Source: Blastopirellula retiformator
GTDB lineage: Bacteria; Planctomycetota; Planctomycetia; Pirellulales; Pirellulaceae
NCBI RefSeq assembly: GCF_007859755.1
Contig: NZ_SJPF01000001.1
Location: forward strand, 652,234-716,233
Direction of reading: 5' to 3'
Length of the DNA stretch: 64,000 nucleotides
Shown here piece after piece: positions 43,635 to 52,494 of the stretch. The position numbers and the translations under genes are program-made. Each line of letters starts with the position of its first letter. Position 1 is the first letter of the stretch. Under the pieces are notes generated by a model. The model searched no databases, was not told the DNA's origin, and saw nothing but the letters and a program-made list of their open reading frames with translations.

Positions 43635-45986
43635 ATGCAGTTGGCCAACCTCAGTTTGCTTGTCGGCGGCCTGTTGATCGGCGTGCCGATTCTGCTGCAT
43701 CTGGTGATGCGGCAACAACCGAAGCGGATCGAGTTCCCCGCTTTGCGGTTCGTCCGTGCGCGGCAAGTGCAAAACCAACGCCGGCTCGAGCTGAAACATT
43801 GGATCCTGCTGCTGCTCCGCTGCTGCATCATCTTGCTGTTGGCGCTGGCGCTAGCTCGACCGAGCGTCAGTTCGGCCTCGGTTAGCAGCTGGGTGATGGT
43901 TGGGATCTTGGCGTTTGGCGCGGCGATCGCCGGCATTATTGCGGCGGCGACCTGGACGGTTGGCGCCAGTCGCGGTTTGGCGATCGGCATGACTGGACTG
44001 GCCGTGGCGCTGCTCATCGGTTTGGGGATCGTGACGCCGATGGCGCTGTCGGCCGGCGGCGGCGGTTCGCTGGGGGATCAAGAGGCGCCGGTGTCTGCGG
44101 TGTTCGTTTTCGACACTTCGCCGCGACTTCTCTATCAGCATGAGAATCAGACGCGGCTCGAAAAGGCGCAAGAGATGGCGGTTTGGCTGACCGGCCAGTT
44201 GCCGCCCGAGAGCGAAGTGGCGGTCGCCGATCGTCGCACCGGGGCGTCGATCTTTGCGGCCGATATTGGCGCCGCTCGCCAGGCGATTCAGCGGCTGGAA
44301 GTTTCGGCCGGCGGCGAGAGTATCGACCGCGTCGTGTCGCAGGCGATCGATCTGGCCGACTCGAGCGAGAAGAAGCGGAAAGAGATTTACGTTTTTACCG
44401 ACCTGAGCGAGCCTGCCTGGAAAGGGGCCGCGCAGAGCGACTTGAAGCGGAAGCTGGCCGATCATCCCGACTATCCGCTCTACTTGATTGACGTCAGTGC
44501 GGTCGACGTTCGCAACACGGCGGTCGCCGATTTGCAACTGTCCGCCGATAGCGTCTCGAAGAACAGCGACGTGTTGCTGCAAGTCGACGTCGCTCATGAT
44601 GGGCCGGAGGCTTCGCAGACGTTGGAGCTCTATCTGGAGCAACCGGATGACACGCTGCCGATCGTCGAAGATGGCAAGCTGCTATTGCCGAAGGCGGACC
44701 GCCGCGATCGCCGCAATCTACAGTTGGCCGATGGCGAGACGATGTCGGTCCAGTTTCGACTGGCCGATTTGCCGGTTGGCGTCCATAACGGCTGGGTCAG
44801 TTTGGCGGCGGTCGACGGGCTCGACGCCGACGACAAGCGGTGGTTTACGCTGGAAGTGCGGGAACCTTGGCCGCTGTTGATCGTCGAGTCGAAGCCTGGC
44901 GCTGGGCGAGACTTAATCAACGCCATCGCTCCGCCGGCGTTTCAAGAGTCAGGCCGGGCGCCCTTTGCCGTTGATGTGGTGACGCCGGACACGCTCGAGC
45001 GGCAAGAGCTGGACGGTTATCGCGGCGTCGTGCTGATCGACCCCGGCGCCTATACGAACAGCGTCTGGCGAAAGCTCGATGCGTATGTAGAGCGGGGCGG
45101 GGGACTGGCGATCTTTTTGGGGCCGAGCGCTACGCCAGCGCTGGCGCAGCTGAACGCTGAAGAGCCGCAGAAGCTGCTGCCGGGCAAACTGGCGCGACAA
45201 TGGCGAGCCGGCGAACGACTCTGGTATCTCGAACCGAAAGACTATCAGCACAGCTTGCTGGCGCCATTTCGCGAGATCGGCGATAGCGTGCCGTGGCGTA
45301 GTTTTCCGATTGATCGCCACTGGTCGCTGGAAGACCTGGAGCCGGACGCCAACGTCGTGATTCCGTACAGCGACGGAATGCCGACCTTGATCGAACAGCG
45401 AGTCGGCGAGGGATTGGTGCTGACCTTTACTACGTCGATCGCGTCGGATGAGTCGCCGGCCTGGAACAACCTGTTCACCGGCTTCGACTCGTGGCCCTTC
45501 TTTGTGCTGTCGAATCAGATGGCCCGCTACGTGGTGCGGAGCGGCGAAGAGCGGTTGAACTATTTTGTCGGCGAACGAGCGTCGCTATTGACCGGCCCGC
45601 AGCAAGCTGAGCAGACGCATTTGCTGTTCACGCCGCGCGGAGGGGACCCACAAGAGGTGATACCGGATCGCGGCTTGATTTTGATTCCGTTCACCGATCA
45701 GATCGGCACGTATCGCTTGCGTCCGCTGGGTGGCGGTCCGCTGCTTGGTTTCAGCGTCAATTTGCCGCCATTTGCAACGCAGCTTTCGCCGCTGCCGCCG
45801 GAAGAGCTGAACGAGATCTTCGGCGCCGAACGCTATCAGCTGGCGAAAGAGCAGAGTGAGATCGAGCGCGAGCAAGGCAAAGCTCGCGTCGGCCGCGAGT
45901 TTTACTCGCCGTTGATCCTGCTGGTCGCCCTGATGCTGGCGATGGAATTCGCCTTGTCGCAGCGCTTCTATCGGCAGGAGGCGTAG
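43635..45986 (+). CDS. BatA-like membrane protein (N-terminal aerotolerance domain)
   Basis: A 783-residue protein. The N-terminal BatA domain (LLVGGLLIGVPILLHLVMRQQPKRIEFPALRFVRARQVQNQRRLELKHWILLLLRCCIILLLALALARP) has two transmembrane helices. Two further helices lie at about 80-145. A VWA-like domain follows (FVFDTSPRLLYQHENQTRLEKAQEMA), and a GATase-like segment sits around 430-520 (LDGYRGVVLIDPG). A C-terminal helix anchors it. It is predicted to act in the envelope with MoxR and DUF58. Confidence 0.88.
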   Translation: MQLANLSLLVGGLLIGVPILLHLVMRQQPKRIEFPALRFVRARQVQNQRRLELKHWILLLLRCCIILLLALALARPSVSSASVSSWVMVGILAFGAAIAGIIAAATWTVGASRGLAIGMTGLAVALLIGLGIVTPMALSAGGGGSLGDQEAPVSAVFVFDTSPRLLYQHENQTRLEKAQEMAVWLTGQLPPESEVAVADRRTGASIFAADIGAARQAIQRLEVSAGGESIDRVVSQAIDLADSSEKKRKEIYVFTDLSEPAWKGAAQSDLKRKLADHPDYPLYLIDVSAVDVRNTAVADLQLSADSVSKNSDVLLQVDVAHDGPEASQTLELYLEQPDDTLPIVEDGKLLLPKADRRDRRNLQLADGETMSVQFRLADLPVGVHNGWVSLAAVDGLDADDKRWFTLEVREPWPLLIVESKPGAGRDLINAIAPPAFQESGRAPFAVDVVTPDTLERQELDGYRGVVLIDPGAYTNSVWRKLDAYVERGGGLAIFLGPSATPALAQLNAEEPQKLLPGKLARQWRAGERLWYLEPKDYQHSLLAPFREIGDSVPWRSFPIDRHWSLEDLEPDANVVIPYSDGMPTLIEQRVGEGLVLTFTTSIASDESPAWNNLFTGFDSWPFFVLSNQMARYVVRSGEERLNYFVGERASLLTGPQQAEQTHLLFTPRGGDPQEVIPDRGLILIPFTDQIGTYRLRPLGGGPLLGFSVNLPPFATQLSPLPPEELNEIFGAERYQLAKEQSEIEREQGKARVGREFYSPLILLVALMLAMEFALSQRFYRQEA

Positions 45987-45988
45987 CG

Positions 45989-48256
45989 ATGTCGAGCTGG
46001 TACTTGCAACCGACATTCGGCAGCCTGGCCGTCGTCTTTATCACGGCGCTGGTCCTGGTCGCGCTGCTAGCGATCGCCCCGTCCTTCGCTTCGACCAGCG
46101 AACGGCGCCGCGGACTGATCGCGCTCTTACGATTTGGCGCGATCCTGCTACTGGTGCTGACGATGTTGCGGCCTACCTGGCTGACGACCACGACCCGGCC
46201 GCAGACGGCGACGCTGGTGGTGCTGTTCGACGCCAGTCAAAGCATGTCGATACCCGACTCCTCTAGCGGTAAGACGCGGTACGAGGCGGTCAAGGACGCG
46301 CTGCAAGGGGTGCAGTCCGATCTCGCTGCGCTCGGCCAGAACATCGAAGTCGCCGTTTACTCGTTTGACGACAAGGCGGAGCGGGCCGCGTTTGAGCGCG
46401 GCGCGATCACCTTTCCGCCCAAAGCGGACGGCCGCTTTACCGACATCGGGTCTTCTATGGACGATGTGCTGCGGCAGATGGCGGGGAAAAAGCTCGCGGG
46501 GGTCGTGCTGTTGTCGGACGGCGCCCAGCGGGTGTTTACTCCGCGGGTAGAGCTGCAGCGAGCCGCTCGCGACTTGGCTCGCTTGGATGTGCCGCTGCAT
46601 ACGCTCACCTTCGGCCAGGCGATCGATCCGTCGCAGGCTCGCGACGTGGCGGTCAAAACGCTGGCCGATCAGTTCACCGTCTTCGTTAAGAACGAATTGG
46701 TCGTTCAGGCGGCGGTCCACATTCAAGGGATGGCCAATCGCCCGGTTCCGGTCCAGTTGATCCTGGAGAACGAAAAGGGAGAAGCGACCGTCATCGAGAC
46801 GAAGCGGATCCAGACCAGCAAAGACCAAGAGACGCTTGACGTCGGCTTTCGCTACACGCCGCAGACGCCAGGGCAATACAAGCTGACGGTCGCCGTCGAG
46901 CCGCAAGAGGGAGAGTTGATCTCGAAGAACAATCGGCTCGACGCCTATCTGAACGTGCTTTCGGGCGGGCTGAAGGTGCTTTACCTGGAAGGCCGCGTGC
47001 TCGATCGCCACGAGCAGAAGTTCCTCCGCCGCGCGATCGCCACTTCGGCCGACATGCAGATCGATTTCCAATGGATCGATCGTCGCCGCCGCAGCCAATG
47101 GCCGATCGACCTGACCAAGCAGATCGAAGCAGGGAAGTACGACGTCTTTTTGATCGGCGACCTCGACTCGACCGCCCTGACCGACGAAACCTGGACGCTG
47201 ATCGCCAAGCAGGTTGAAGAGGGAAAAGGGCTGATGATGCAAGGCGGCTTCCATTCGTTTGGCGCTGGGCGTTATCAGCGGACGGCGCTGGCCGACGTGT
47301 TGCCGATCACGATCAACCGGTTTGAAGGGCAAGATTTCGACGCGCCGATTCGGGAAGACTTGCATATCTCGGGGCCTTTCTCGCTGAGGCCGGCCAAGCC
47401 GCACTACTTGACGACGATCGCGGTACTGAACGAGAACGACAACGTCTGGCGAACCTTGCCGCCGATGCATGGCGCCAATCACTTTGAAGCGGTGAAGCCG
47501 CGAGCGCAAGTCTTGCTAGAGTCGGACCGCAATGAGCCGATCTTGATTGCCGGCGAGTATGGCTTAGGCCGCGTGTTGGCCTTCGCCGTCGACGGCACGT
47601 GGCAATGGGCGATGCTGGGCAAGGCCGATCTGCACAAGCGTTTTTGGCGGCAGGCAATTCTTTGGCTCGCCAAGAAAGAAGAGCTCGAGCGCCGGGACGT
47701 CTACGTCGAACTGCCACAGCGACGCTTTCCGCCCCAGTCCGACTTCACCTTTAACGCCGGAGCACGCGACGCCGCAGGCGACGTGATTGCCGACGCCACC
47801 TTCCAGGCGTCGCTTATCGCACCGGACGGCAGCAAGAGCAGTCTGCGTCTCTCGCCGGGGGACGAAGGGGTGATTGGCGCCGTCGAGACGGGAGAAGCGG
47901 CCGGCGATTATCTGATCGAAGTGACGGCGCTGCGCGACGGCAAACCGCTGGGGACCGGCAAAGGACGCTTCTTTGTCGCCGATCAAGACTTGGAGCTGGC
48001 CGACCCCTCGGCCAAGCCATCACAAATGGCGAGCCTGGCCGCGATCACCTCGGCCGCCGGTGGACGAGCGTGGGCGGCGGAGCAATTGCCGGAGCTGATC
48101 GAACTGGTCAAGAAGTCGCCGCCCGAAACCGAAGTCGAGGTCCAAACCAAATGGACCTGGCCCGAGTCGACCCGCGACGCGTGGCTGAACCTGATCCTGG
48201 TCGTCGCGCTGTTAGGCGGCGAATGGTATCTGCGGAAGAAGTGGGGGATGGTTTAA
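45989..48256 (+). CDS. Membrane VWA/glutamine-amidotransferase-like protein
   Basis: A 755-residue protein with two N-terminal helices. A VWA domain with MIDAS DASQSMS lies near residues 75-240, and a class-I-GATase-like domain (about 320-540; VFLIGDLDSTALTDETWTLIAKQVEEGKGLMMQGGFHSF) lacks a clear catalytic Cys. A C-terminal transmembrane helix follows (LNLILVVALLGGEWYLRKKW). AGGAGG is 7 bp before the ATG, and the gene starts 3 bp after the BatA-like stop. It is the last gene of the operon. Confidence 0.88.
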   Translation: MSSWYLQPTFGSLAVVFITALVLVALLAIAPSFASTSERRRGLIALLRFGAILLLVLTMLRPTWLTTTTRPQTATLVVLFDASQSMSIPDSSSGKTRYEAVKDALQGVQSDLAALGQNIEVAVYSFDDKAERAAFERGAITFPPKADGRFTDIGSSMDDVLRQMAGKKLAGVVLLSDGAQRVFTPRVELQRAARDLARLDVPLHTLTFGQAIDPSQARDVAVKTLADQFTVFVKNELVVQAAVHIQGMANRPVPVQLILENEKGEATVIETKRIQTSKDQETLDVGFRYTPQTPGQYKLTVAVEPQEGELISKNNRLDAYLNVLSGGLKVLYLEGRVLDRHEQKFLRRAIATSADMQIDFQWIDRRRRSQWPIDLTKQIEAGKYDVFLIGDLDSTALTDETWTLIAKQVEEGKGLMMQGGFHSFGAGRYQRTALADVLPITINRFEGQDFDAPIREDLHISGPFSLRPAKPHYLTTIAVLNENDNVWRTLPPMHGANHFEAVKPRAQVLLESDRNEPILIAGEYGLGRVLAFAVDGTWQWAMLGKADLHKRFWRQAILWLAKKEELERRDVYVELPQRRFPPQSDFTFNAGARDAAGDVIADATFQASLIAPDGSKSSLRLSPGDEGVIGAVETGEAAGDYLIEVTALRDGKPLGTGKGRFFVADQDLELADPSAKPSQMASLAAITSAAGGRAWAAEQLPELIELVKKSPPETEVEVQTKWTWPESTRDAWLNLILVVALLGGEWYLRKKWGMV

Positions 48257-48274
48257 TCCGGGACACTAACCCCA

Positions 48275-48302
48275 GACGCAAGCCAAGGGAATGCGGCCGC
48301 AA
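48275..48302 (+). repeat. Copy of the GGGAATGCGGCCGCAAGC intergenic repeat
   Basis: It reads ACGCAAGCCAAGGGAATG followed by CGGCCGCAAGC, matching 38474 and the arms near 42520/42669. It lies between the VWA gene and the terminator of the convergent TlpA-like gene. Confidence 0.65.
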
Positions 48303-48326
48303 GCAGAAGCAACAGAGCCGCAGCGC

Positions 48327-48356
48327 AAAAAAAACCATGCCGATAAATCGGCATGG
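48327..48356 (-). terminator. Intrinsic terminator of the TlpA-like gene
   Basis: A perfect 10-bp stem, CCATGCCGAT/ATCGGCATGG, with an AA loop is followed on the minus strand by eight T. It lies about 30 bp after the stop of the gene at 48388. Confidence 0.9.
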
Positions 48357-48387
48357 CTCTTTAGTTTTCGATCTGTAATCGGGGAAC

Positions 48388-49509
48388 TTAACCTTCGCCC
48401 AGCAGCTCTTTGACCTTGGCTTCGATCGCTTTGGCGTTGGCTTCGCCCGAGCCGACCTTCACCAGTTGGACGATTCCCGTTTGGTCGATCACGACGACTT
48501 GGGGAATGCCGCTGACGCCGTAGTACTTGAAGATGTCCTTCGACTCGTTGACGATCAGCGGGTAGGTCAGTTCGTGCGACTTGGCGAATTTGCCTAGCAT
48601 CGCGACTTCGGCTTCGTGCGAAACGTCTTCGCCGCGGGCCGGCTTTTCGGTTTCTTCGTTCCAGTCGTAGCCGTAGTAGCTGGTGACGCCGATCACTTGT
48701 ACCCCTTTGTCAGCCAAGTCGGCGTTCCAGTGGCGAACGTGCGGGAACGACGCAATGCAGGGACCGCACCAGATGGCGAAAAAGTCGAGCACAACCACTT
48801 TGCCTTTCACGTCGGCGTCGGTCAGCGACTCCGCGTTCACGCAGGTGTCGGCCGACAGCGGCATCGCCGGCTTGCCGATCAGCGCCGCCAATTTCTTCTG
48901 CGACTCGATCGAGCGCTGCAGACGACCGAGCTGCGACGCGGCTCGCTTAACCGCCGTCTGATAGGCTTCGTCTTCGCTCTCCTCCGCTAGTTTCTCGAGA
49001 TAGGCCACCCCGGCATCGACCGGCTCTTTCGCCTTTTGCCAATCGCTGCGGACGAGCACCGCGTTGTCGGCGTACAGTTTCATCGTGTAGCGGTTCACCC
49101 AAGCCGGATCGGTCGGCGATTCGGCGATCTTGGCTTTCATGTCTTCCAGCGACCACAGCGAGTTCGCCAGATTGCGTTCGGTCATGCCGACTTGATTGCG
49201 AACGATCATCAGGGCGACCACCGCGGGGCGTTCGGTTGGCTTCACTTCGGCCAGGCCCGCTTGCAGTTTGGACAGCATTTCGACGGCGGCTTCGGGCTCT
49301 TTTTCACTCAGGGCCTTTGCTGCTTCCAACTGTTTTTCGCCAAAAGCCTTGATCGCGTCGGCGTCATCCGGGCTGGCTTGCAAGGTTTCGAGCGTCACCG
49401 ATTCCGCCGGAGCGGTTTCGCTGGGCGTTTCTTCCGCACGAAGTAGGGCCGGAGCGATGATCGCCGAAGTCAGTAAGATGGCGGTCATCAGGGTCTTGGT
49501 CATTCTCAT
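48388..49509 (-). CDS. Secreted TlpA-like thioredoxin-fold protein
   Basis: A 373-residue exported protein. The signal peptide ends near ALLRAEE. A helical region (about 30-210) precedes a TlpA/AhpC-type thioredoxin domain with the redox motif WCGPC (247-251) in VVVLDFFAIWCGPCIASFPHVRHW and the cis-Pro SGIPQVVVID. It probably reduces periplasmic disulfides. AGGAG lies 6 bp before the ATG at 49509, and a strong terminator follows the gene. Confidence 0.9.
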   Translation of the reverse strand: MRMTKTLMTAILLTSAIIAPALLRAEETPSETAPAESVTLETLQASPDDADAIKAFGEKQLEAAKALSEKEPEAAVEMLSKLQAGLAEVKPTERPAVVALMIVRNQVGMTERNLANSLWSLEDMKAKIAESPTDPAWVNRYTMKLYADNAVLVRSDWQKAKEPVDAGVAYLEKLAEESEDEAYQTAVKRAASQLGRLQRSIESQKKLAALIGKPAMPLSADTCVNAESLTDADVKGKVVVLDFFAIWCGPCIASFPHVRHWNADLADKGVQVIGVTSYYGYDWNEETEKPARGEDVSHEAEVAMLGKFAKSHELTYPLIVNESKDIFKYYGVSGIPQVVVIDQTGIVQLVKVGSGEANAKAIEAKVKELLGEG

Positions 49510-49750
49510 TAGGGCTCCTAGTAGTCCGTCTTGGTTGTTGGCGATCGCACGCGCAGGGCATGTAAAGACAAAGAGGCGCAGCGTTCAGCGCGACCTGCCG
49601 GCAAGCAAAGAGCACGAATGTTACGCTCGCAAAGAATGTTCTAGGAATTGAGCCTACCAGCCATGAGCAGGCGCACAAGATTCCTCAAGAAGTTTTCAAG
49701 GAATAGGCAACTGTCAGAGATTCTGACTTCTTCTTGGGAAAATCTCGCGG

Positions 49751-50083
49751 CTATTCGTCTTCGTCCTCATCCTCGTCGTTCCAAGTCACCATCTCCCCAA
49801 AGCAGACCTCGCCGGTATTGATCGCTTTCTGGCGTAGCTTGGTGTGAACGGTCTGATCCTCCGGCGTCCAGTCGAACGAGTCGTACAGCAGGCACCACTC
49901 GATGTTGATCAGTTCCAGATTCTGCGCGGCGATCGCCCCTTCAAACATCGTGACCGCTTCGTAGAAGTTGCCGCTCGGCACAAAGCAGTGAGTGAAGATG
50001 CCGGAGACTTCCGCAGGATTATATGCGCTCTCGGCGGTCGGCTTTAGTTCGACCATCAAAAAGTAGGTGGCAGGCTCAGACAA
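49751..50083 (-). CDS. Small acidic hypothetical protein
   Basis: A 110-residue cytoplasmic protein of unknown family with a compact mixed alpha/beta pattern (TYFLMVELKPTAESAY..GIFTHCFVPSGNFYEAVTMFEGAI) and an extremely acidic tail (WNDEDEDEDE). The start is a TTG at 50083 with AGGAA 8 bp upstream. The internal ATG at 50056 has no ribosome-binding site. It is divergent from the catalase gene. Confidence 0.6.
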   Translation of the reverse strand: MSEPATYFLMVELKPTAESAYNPAEVSGIFTHCFVPSGNFYEAVTMFEGAIAAQNLELINIEWCLLYDSFDWTPEDQTVHTKLRQKAINTGEVCFGEMVTWNDEDEDEDE

Positions 50084-50323
50084 CGGGCGGTTCCTAACAG
50101 AGATTGACGGGGTAATTTCGTCGCCGTCATCGTAGCAGCCAGCTGGGTGGTCTGCCTATCCGGCGTCGCACCGGCGCAACTGTCGCGCGAGGGGAAAAAT
50201 CGTTCCCCCCCGCCTTTCTGCGAGAGAGACGCTCGTCTCGGTGACGACGATCCGCGGGAGACCTACAATAACGGTTTCCATACATGCCGGGCGACGAGAC
50301 AACAAGCGAAGGGCCGCAAAAAT

Positions 50324-51775
50324 ATGAGTGACAAGAAACCGAAGCCAACCACCACCGACGCCGGCATTCCGGTCGCCAGTGACGAACATTCGCTGACCGT
50401 CGGCGCCGATGGGCCGATCTTGCTGCACGATAATTACCTGATCGAGCAGATGGCGAACTTCAATCGCGAGCGAATCGCCGAGCGACAGCCGCACGCCAAA
50501 GGCTCCGGCGCGTTCGGGCAATTTGAAGTGACCCACGACGTCAGCGCCTATACCAAGGCGGCCGTCTTTCAGCCTGGGACGAAGACTGACGCCCTGATGC
50601 GCTTTTCGACCGTAGCCGGAGAGCGTGGCAGCCCCGACACATGGCGCGATCCGCGGGGCTTTGCGCTGAAGCTCTACACCACCGAAGGCAACTACGACAT
50701 GGTGGGGAACAACACGCCGGTCTTCTTCATCCGCGATCCAATGAAGTTTCAGCACTTCATCCGCTCGCAAAAGCGTCGCGCCGACAACGGCCTGCGTGAT
50801 CATGATATGCAATGGGATTTCTGGACGCTCTCGCCTGAGTCGGCGCATCAGGTCACCTGGCTGATGGGCGATCGCGGCATTCCCAAAACCTGGCGAAACA
50901 TGAACGGCTATTCGAGCCATACCTACATGTGGGTCAACGCCAAGGGAGAGCGGTTCTGGGTGAAGTATCACTTCAAGACCGATCAGGGAATCGAATGCCT
51001 GACGCAGGACGAAGCGGTTCGCATCGCCGGCGAAGACTCCGACTATCATCGCCGCGACTTGTTCAATTCGATTCAGCAGGGAGACTATCCCAGCTGGACG
51101 CTGCAGATGCAGATCATGCCGTACGAAGAGGCCGAAACCTACCGCTTCAATCCGTTCGACCTGACCAAGGTTTGGCCGCACAGCGACTATCCGCTGCAAG
51201 AGGTCGGCAAGCTGACGCTCAACCGCAACCCAACCGATTTCCATACCGAAATCGAACAGGCCGCCTTCGAGCCGAACAACCTGGTCCCCGGCATTGGCGC
51301 CAGTCCCGACAAGATGCTGCTCGGTCGAATGTTCGCCTATGCCGATGCCCACCGTGCCCGGATGGGAGTCAACTACAAGCAGATTCCGGTCAATCGTCCG
51401 CAGTGCCCCTTCCATAGCTATAGCAAGGATGGCGCCATGCGGACCGAGAACGTGACGGATCCAGTTTACGCGCCCAACTCCAAAGGAGGCCCGCAGGCCG
51501 ATCCCGATCGATATCCGCAGAACGACGTCTGGGACGCCGGCGGCAGCTTCGTTCGCGAGGCCTACACGCTGCGAAAGGATGACGACGACTGGGGCCAGGC
51601 CGGCACGCTGGTTCGTGAAGTGATGGACGACGCGGCCCGTGATCGCCTGGTGTCGAACGTTGTCGGCCACTTAAGCGATGGCGTCTCGTCGCCGGTGCTC
51701 GAGCGAGCGATTCAATACTGGCGCAACATCGACAAGAAGATTGGCGATCGAATTGCGGAAGGGATCAAGAGTTAA
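50324..51775 (+). CDS. Monofunctional haem catalase (small-subunit type)
   Basis: A 483-residue catalase that dismutates hydrogen peroxide. The distal His (H57 in HAKGSGAFG), distal Asn (N130 in GNNTPVFF) and proximal haem Tyr (Y339 in [14 protein letters not shown], with R335) are all present, as are the NADPH-region residues typical of clade 3. The ATG at 50324 has GAAGGG upstream. No signal peptide is present. Its 3' end overlaps the convergent TetR gene by 4 bp. Confidence 0.95.
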   Translation: MSDKKPKPTTTDAGIPVASDEHSLTVGADGPILLHDNYLIEQMANFNRERIAERQPHAKGSGAFGQFEVTHDVSAYTKAAVFQPGTKTDALMRFSTVAGERGSPDTWRDPRGFALKLYTTEGNYDMVGNNTPVFFIRDPMKFQHFIRSQKRRADNGLRDHDMQWDFWTLSPESAHQVTWLMGDRGIPKTWRNMNGYSSHTYMWVNAKGERFWVKYHFKTDQGIECLTQDEAVRIAGEDSDYHRRDLFNSIQQGDYPSWTLQMQIMPYEEAETYRFNPFDLTKVWPHSDYPLQEVGKLTLNRNPTDFHTEIEQAAFEPNNLVPGIGASPDKMLLGRMFAYADAHRARMGVNYKQIPVNRPQCPFHSYSKDGAMRTENVTDPVYAPNSKGGPQADPDRYPQNDVWDAGGSFVREAYTLRKDDDDWGQAGTLVREVMDDAARDRLVSNVVGHLSDGVSSPVLERAIQYWRNIDKKIGDRIAEGIKS

Positions 51776-52398
51776 CTCGAGACTCCATACCGGCTCAGGA
51801 ACATCTCCACCGTCGAGCGAACGATTCTGTCAAGTTCCGTTTTCGACGGTGGCGGTTCCAACCGGAACGCCTGCGGCCAAAAAGTGAACGTCTGCAACAT
51901 GCCGCAGAACTGAGCCGCGGCGAATTCACAGTCGTCGATCTTCAGTTGTCCGGCGGCGACCACTTCTTCTAGCCAGCGAACCAGCCGCACGCGGAACCGC
52001 TTTTGATCGCCGATCGTTTGTTCGGCCAGTTGCGGCGCCATCAAGAATCGTGAAAGCGTTACCCGGACGACGCTTTGAAAGCTGTCAGAGGTAAACAGCT
52101 CGATGATCCGATTCGCCTTTTCAATCAGTTGCTCATCCAGCGGCTCGTCTGGCGCGTAGGGAGCGTCGGGCATCGCCTCGGTCGTGTCGAGCAGCTCCTG
52201 GACGATCGCCAGAAAGAGGGCGTCTTTGCTCTCAAAGTGGTTGTAGACCGTCCGTTTGCTTACCTCGGCCGTCTCCGCGATCTTGTTCATTCTGGTGTTG
52301 TCGAAGCCGCAGGCCTCGAATTCTTTCACCGCAGCCGCGACGATCGCCGCCCGTTTTCGATCGGTGAGACGGGACTCCGCAGGAAGCTCGACAGACAA
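51772..52398 (-). CDS. TetR/AcrR-family transcriptional repressor
   Basis: A 208-residue regulator with an N-terminal HTH ([46 protein letters not shown]) and a C-terminal ligand/dimer domain. It is divergent from an RND efflux pair and so probably represses it. The start is a TTG at 52398 with AAGGTG 6 bp upstream. The ligand is unknown. The 97 bp between the two starts contain repeated motifs suited to an operator. Confidence 0.92.
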   Translation of the reverse strand: MSVELPAESRLTDRKRAAIVAAAVKEFEACGFDNTRMNKIAETAEVSKRTVYNHFESKDALFLAIVQELLDTTEAMPDAPYAPDEPLDEQLIEKANRIIELFTSDSFQSVVRVTLSRFLMAPQLAEQTIGDQKRFRVRLVRWLEEVVAAGQLKIDDCEFAAAQFCGMLQTFTFWPQAFRLEPPPSKTELDRIVRSTVEMFLSRYGVSS

Positions 52399-52412
52399 AA
52401 TTACACCTTGGG

Positions 52413-52460
52413 GTTTACTTTCGGGTGGGGTCGCCTAAACTGTACCGAGCGGTTTACTTT
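52413..52460. promoter_or_regulatory. Candidate TetR operator in the divergent promoter
   Basis: GTTTACTTT occurs twice in direct orientation (52413-52421 and 52452-52460). TAAAC (52436-52440) and GTTTA (52452-52456) form an inverted repeat with an 11-bp centre. The position between tetR-like and efflux genes supports an operator, but binding is inferred. Confidence 0.5.
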
Positions 52461-52494
52461 TCGGCAAGTTCTCTTTGCAGTCAAAGGCGTGGCT

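Noticed and set aside
46148-47509. 453-codon ORF antisense to the VWA gene
   Set aside because: It is antisense to a clearly coding frame, with no signal peptide, domain or ribosome-binding site.
50156-51670. 504-codon ORF antisense to the catalase
   Set aside because: A shadow of a high-GC gene; the catalase on the plus strand has all catalytic residues.
52075-52494. N-terminal extension of the RND adaptor
   Set aside because: It overlaps the divergent TetR gene; the ATG at 52495 starts a proper lipoprotein signal.
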